From Symbiodinium natans (taxonomy: Eukaryota > Sar > Dinophyceae > Suessiales > Symbiodiniaceae): a DNA stretch of 64,000 bases. Under the pieces are notes generated by a model. That model had not been told where the DNA came from, searched no databases, and was given only the letters and a program-made list of their open reading frames with translations. This document shows positions 60,522 to 64,000 of the stretch, piece after piece. Position 1 is the stretch's first letter. Every line of letters starts with the position of its first letter. The stretch spans positions 1,475,732 through 1,539,731 of the forward strand of contig CAJNDS010002113.1 of assembly GCA_905221605.1 (NCBI GenBank), in the 5' to 3' direction. A program made the translations under genes and the position numbers.

Positions 60522-63500
60522 ATGAGAGAAAAACCTTTCGGGTCTATTTTGCTTCTATGCTTGCTTGTGTATGTGAAAGTGAAAGTAAATAATTTAAATT
60601 ATTTAAATAATTTAAATAATTTAAATCGAGCCTTTGTAAGGACTTCACCAAGAAATCTAAATATTTAAATTAATTTAAATAATTTAAATAATTTAAATAA
60701 TTTAAATTATTTAAATACGGCCCTTTAATTTATTTAAATTATTTAAATTGTCAAAAGGGTTTTCGGGGATTTAAATAATTTAAATAATTTAAATCGAGCC
60801 TTTGTAAGGACTTCACCAAGAAATCCAAATATTTAAATTAATTTAAATAATTTAAATAATTTAAATAATTTAAATAGGGCCATTTAATTTATTTAAATTA
60901 TTTAAATTGTCAGAAGGGTTTTCGGGGATTTAAATAATTTAAATAAATTAAATGGCCCTATTTAAATTATTTAAATTATTTAAATTAAATTATTTAAATT
61001 AATTTAAATATTGGGGTTTCCTGGGGAAGCTCTCCAGAGGATTTAAATTATTTAAATTATTTAAATTGTCAAAAGGGTTTTCGGGGATTTAAATAATTTA
61101 AATAATTTAAATAATTTAAATCGAGCCTTTGTAAGGACTTCACCAGGAAATCCAAATATTTAAATTAATTTAAATAATTTAAATAATTTAAATAATTTAA
61201 ATAATTTAAATAATTTAAATAGGGCCATTTAATTTATTTAAATTATTTAAATTGTCAAAAGGGTTTTCGGGGATTTAAATAATTTAAATAAATTAAATGG
61301 CCCTATTTATTTAAATTATTTAAATTATTTAAATTAATTTAAATATTGGGGTTTCCTGGGGAAGCTCTCCAGAGGATTTAAATTATTTAAATTATTTAAA
61401 TTGTCAAAAGGGTTTTCGGGGATTTAAATAATTTAAATAATTTAAATAATTTAAATCGAGCCTTTGTAAGGACTTCACCAGGAAATCCAAATATTTAAAT
61501 TAATTTAAATAATTTAAATAATTTAAATATTTTAAATAATTTAAATAGGGCCATTTAATTTATTTAAATTATTTAAACTGTCAAAAGGGTTTTCGGGGAT
61601 TTAAATAATTTAAATAAATTAAATGGCCCTATTTAAATTATTTAAATTATTTAAATTATTTAAATTATTTAAATTAATTTAAAAAAAGGGGTTTCCTGGG
61701 GAAGCTCTCCAGAGGATTTAAATTATTTAAATTATTTAAATTGTCAAAAGGGTTTTCGGGGATTTAAATAATTTAAATAATTTAAATAATTTAAATCGAG
61801 CCTTTGTAAGGACTTCACCAGGAAATCCAAATATTTAAATTAATTTAAATAATTTAAATAATTTAAATAGGGCAATTTAATTTATTTAAATTATTTAAAT
61901 TGTCAAAAGGGTTTTCGGGGATTTAAATAATTTAAATAAATTAAATGGCCCTATTTAAATTATTTAAATTATTTAAATTATTTAAATTATTTAAATTAAT
62001 TTAAATATTGGGGTTTCCTGGGGAAGCTCTCCAGAGGAATTAAATTATTTAAATCATTTAAATTGTCAAAAGGGTTTTCGGGGATTTAAATAATCTAATA
62101 ATTTAAATAATTTAAATCGAGCCTTTGTAAGGACTTCACCAGGAAATCCAAATATTTGAATTAATTTAAATAATTTAAAGAATTTAAATAATTTAAATTA
62201 TTTAAATAGGGCCATTTAATTTATTTAAATTATTTAAATTGTCAAAAGGGTTTTCGGGGATTTAAATAATTTAAATAAATTAAATGGCCCTATTTAAATT
62301 ATTTAAATTATTTAAATTATTTAAATTATTTAAATTATTTAAATTATTTAAATTATTTAAATTAATTTAAATATTGGGGTTTCCTGGAGAAGCTCTCCAG
62401 AGGATTTAAATTATTTAAATTATTTAAACTATTTAAATTGTCAAAAGGGTTTTCGGGGATTTAAATAATTTAAATAAATTAAATGGCCTTATTTATTTAA
62501 ATTATTTAAATTAATTTAAATATTAAGGTTTCCTGTGAAAGCTCTCCAAAGGGTTTTAAATTACTTAAATTCTTTGAATTGTGAAAAGCGTTTTCGAGCA
62601 TTTAAATGATTTAAATAATTTAAATCAAGCCTTTAGAAGAATTTCGCCAGGATATTTTTAATTAATATAATTGTGATAACATTGCATTCCTTAGCCTGAG
62701 TTATCATAGTTATGATAACTTTAGGCACCAAGCCGAGTTATCATAATTATGATAACTTCAGGCTCCCCAAGCTGAATTATCATAATTATGATAACTTTAG
62801 GCTCCCCAAGCTGAGTTATCATAATTATGATAACTTCAGGCTCCCCAAGCTGAGTTATCATAATTATGATAACTTTAGGCTCCCCAAGCTGAGTTATCAT
62901 AGTTATGATAACTACAGGCTCCCCAAGATGAGTTATCATAATTATGATAACTCTAAGCTCCCCAAGCAGAGTTATCATAATTATGATAACTTTAAGCTCC
63001 CAAGTACAATTATCATAATTGTGATAATAACATTTTGAGTTGAAGTTTTCACCGCAAGCGCTAAATCGCAAGCCCTGATGCCTAAGATTTTAGGTTCAAG
63101 TTTGCATAAGCATGACTCTGGCAAAATTTGGCCAAATCGAGCTACGCATTTCTCATCGCGTACGACGAGCAGCCCGATTTGGCCAAATTTTGCCGGGCAG
63201 CCTTCGGGCAAAATTTGGCCAAATCGAGCTGCTCCTCGTACGCGAGGAGAAATGCGCAGCTCGATTTGGCCAAATTTTGCTTGAAGGCTGCCAGACAAAA
63301 TTTGGCCAAATCGAGCTACGCATTTATCATCGCGTACGACGAGCAGCCCGATTTGGCCAAATTTTGCCGGGCAGCCTTCGGGCAAAATTTGGCCAAATCG
63401 AGCTGCTCCTCGTACGCGAGGAGAAATGCGCAGCTCGATTTGGCCAAATTTTGCTTGAAGGCTGCCAGACAAAATTTGGCCAAATCGAGCTACGCATTTC

Positions 63501-64000
63501 TCATCGCCTACGACGAGCAGCCCGATTTGGCCAAATTTTGCCGGGCAGCCTTCGGGCAAAATTTGGCCAAATCGAGCTGCTCCTCGTACGCGAGGAGAAA
63601 TGCGCAGCTCGATTTGGCCAAATTTTGCTTGAAGGCTGCCAGGCAAAATTTGGCCAAATCGAGCTACGCATTTCTCATCGCGTACGACGAGCAGCCCGAT
63701 TTGGCCAAATTTTGCCGGGCAGCCTTCGGGCAAAATTTAGCCAAATCGGGCTGCTCGTCGTACGCGAGGAAAAATGCGCAGCTCGATTTGACCAAATTTT
63801 GCTTGAAGGCTGCCAGGCAAAATTTGGCCAAGTCGAGCTGCGCATTTCTCATCGCGTACGACGAGCAGCCCTATTTAGCCAAATTTTGCCGGGCAGCCTT
63901 TGGGCAAAATTTGGCCAAATCGGACTGCTCGTCGTATCCGATGAGAAATGCGCGGCCTGATTTGGTCAAATCTTGCCCGAAGGCTGCTCTGCGAAATTTA
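60522..64000. repeat. Second copy of the 3.5-kb satellite block
   Basis: Starts with ATGAGAGAAAAACCTTTCGG as at 50463 and continues through the AT-rich higher-order repeat, the palindrome satellite (62667-63028) and the 174-bp satellite (63121-63997) in the same order and orientation. The offset is 10059 at the start and 10062 later, with scattered substitutions and small changes in repeat number. It runs off the window. Confidence 0.97.

Overview
This is eukaryotic nuclear DNA, most probably from a dinoflagellate. The reasons are: telomere-type heptamers (TTTAGGG/CCCTAAA) spread through the whole left 50 kb; exons of only about 25-240 nt in very repeat-rich introns; every exon I can read lying on the + strand; splice donors that are often GC or GA instead of GT; and many short inverted-repeat elements that behave as introners (transposon-like units that create introns). 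The species cannot be told from the sequence. The supplied long open frames in this part are mostly translations of the telomere-like repeats and not genes.

1-50 kb: exon-bearing part. Short GC-rich segments with clean reading frames sit between a CCCTAAA array on the left and a TTTAGGG array on the right, so introns open with TTTAGGG and close with CCCTAAA. Joining such segments gives recognisable proteins: the 3' part of an acyl-protein thioesterase-like gene (261-2890); an ABC1/UbiB-type atypical kinase (5951-7274, continued at 29947-32577); the C-terminal lobe of an ordinary Ser/Thr-type protein kinase (9208-10282); a SET-domain protein of SMYD type (12615-18036); and an IQ-motif protein (48879-50062). 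About 30 further exons with good open frames belong to unidentified proteins.

Introns: at least twelve families of 80-360 bp inverted-repeat elements lie in them. At several places the element is flanked by a short target duplication beginning with G; intron = left duplication copy + element, the acceptor AG is the last base pair of the element, and removal keeps the reading frame (four successive junctions in the ABC1 gene, others at 9254, 26930 and 34843). Several copies carry a telomere-like array inside. Two introns with telomere-like ends, at 30008 and 31437, are bounded by 9-bp repeats and also splice out in frame.

50.3-64 kb: a different landscape almost free of telomere-like repeats. 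It is built of satellites that are each self-complementary: an AT-rich 330-bp higher-order repeat, a 42-bp repeat holding a perfect 20-bp palindrome, a 174-bp repeat, and three more hairpin satellites of unrelated sequence. The block 50463-53959 recurs nearly identically at 60522-64000, offset by about 10.06 kb, so this is either a 10-kb macrosatellite or a large unit with long direct repeats. Between the copies lies one possible orphan gene (58475-59405). I noticed no rRNA, tRNA or CRISPR array, and no chromosome end.
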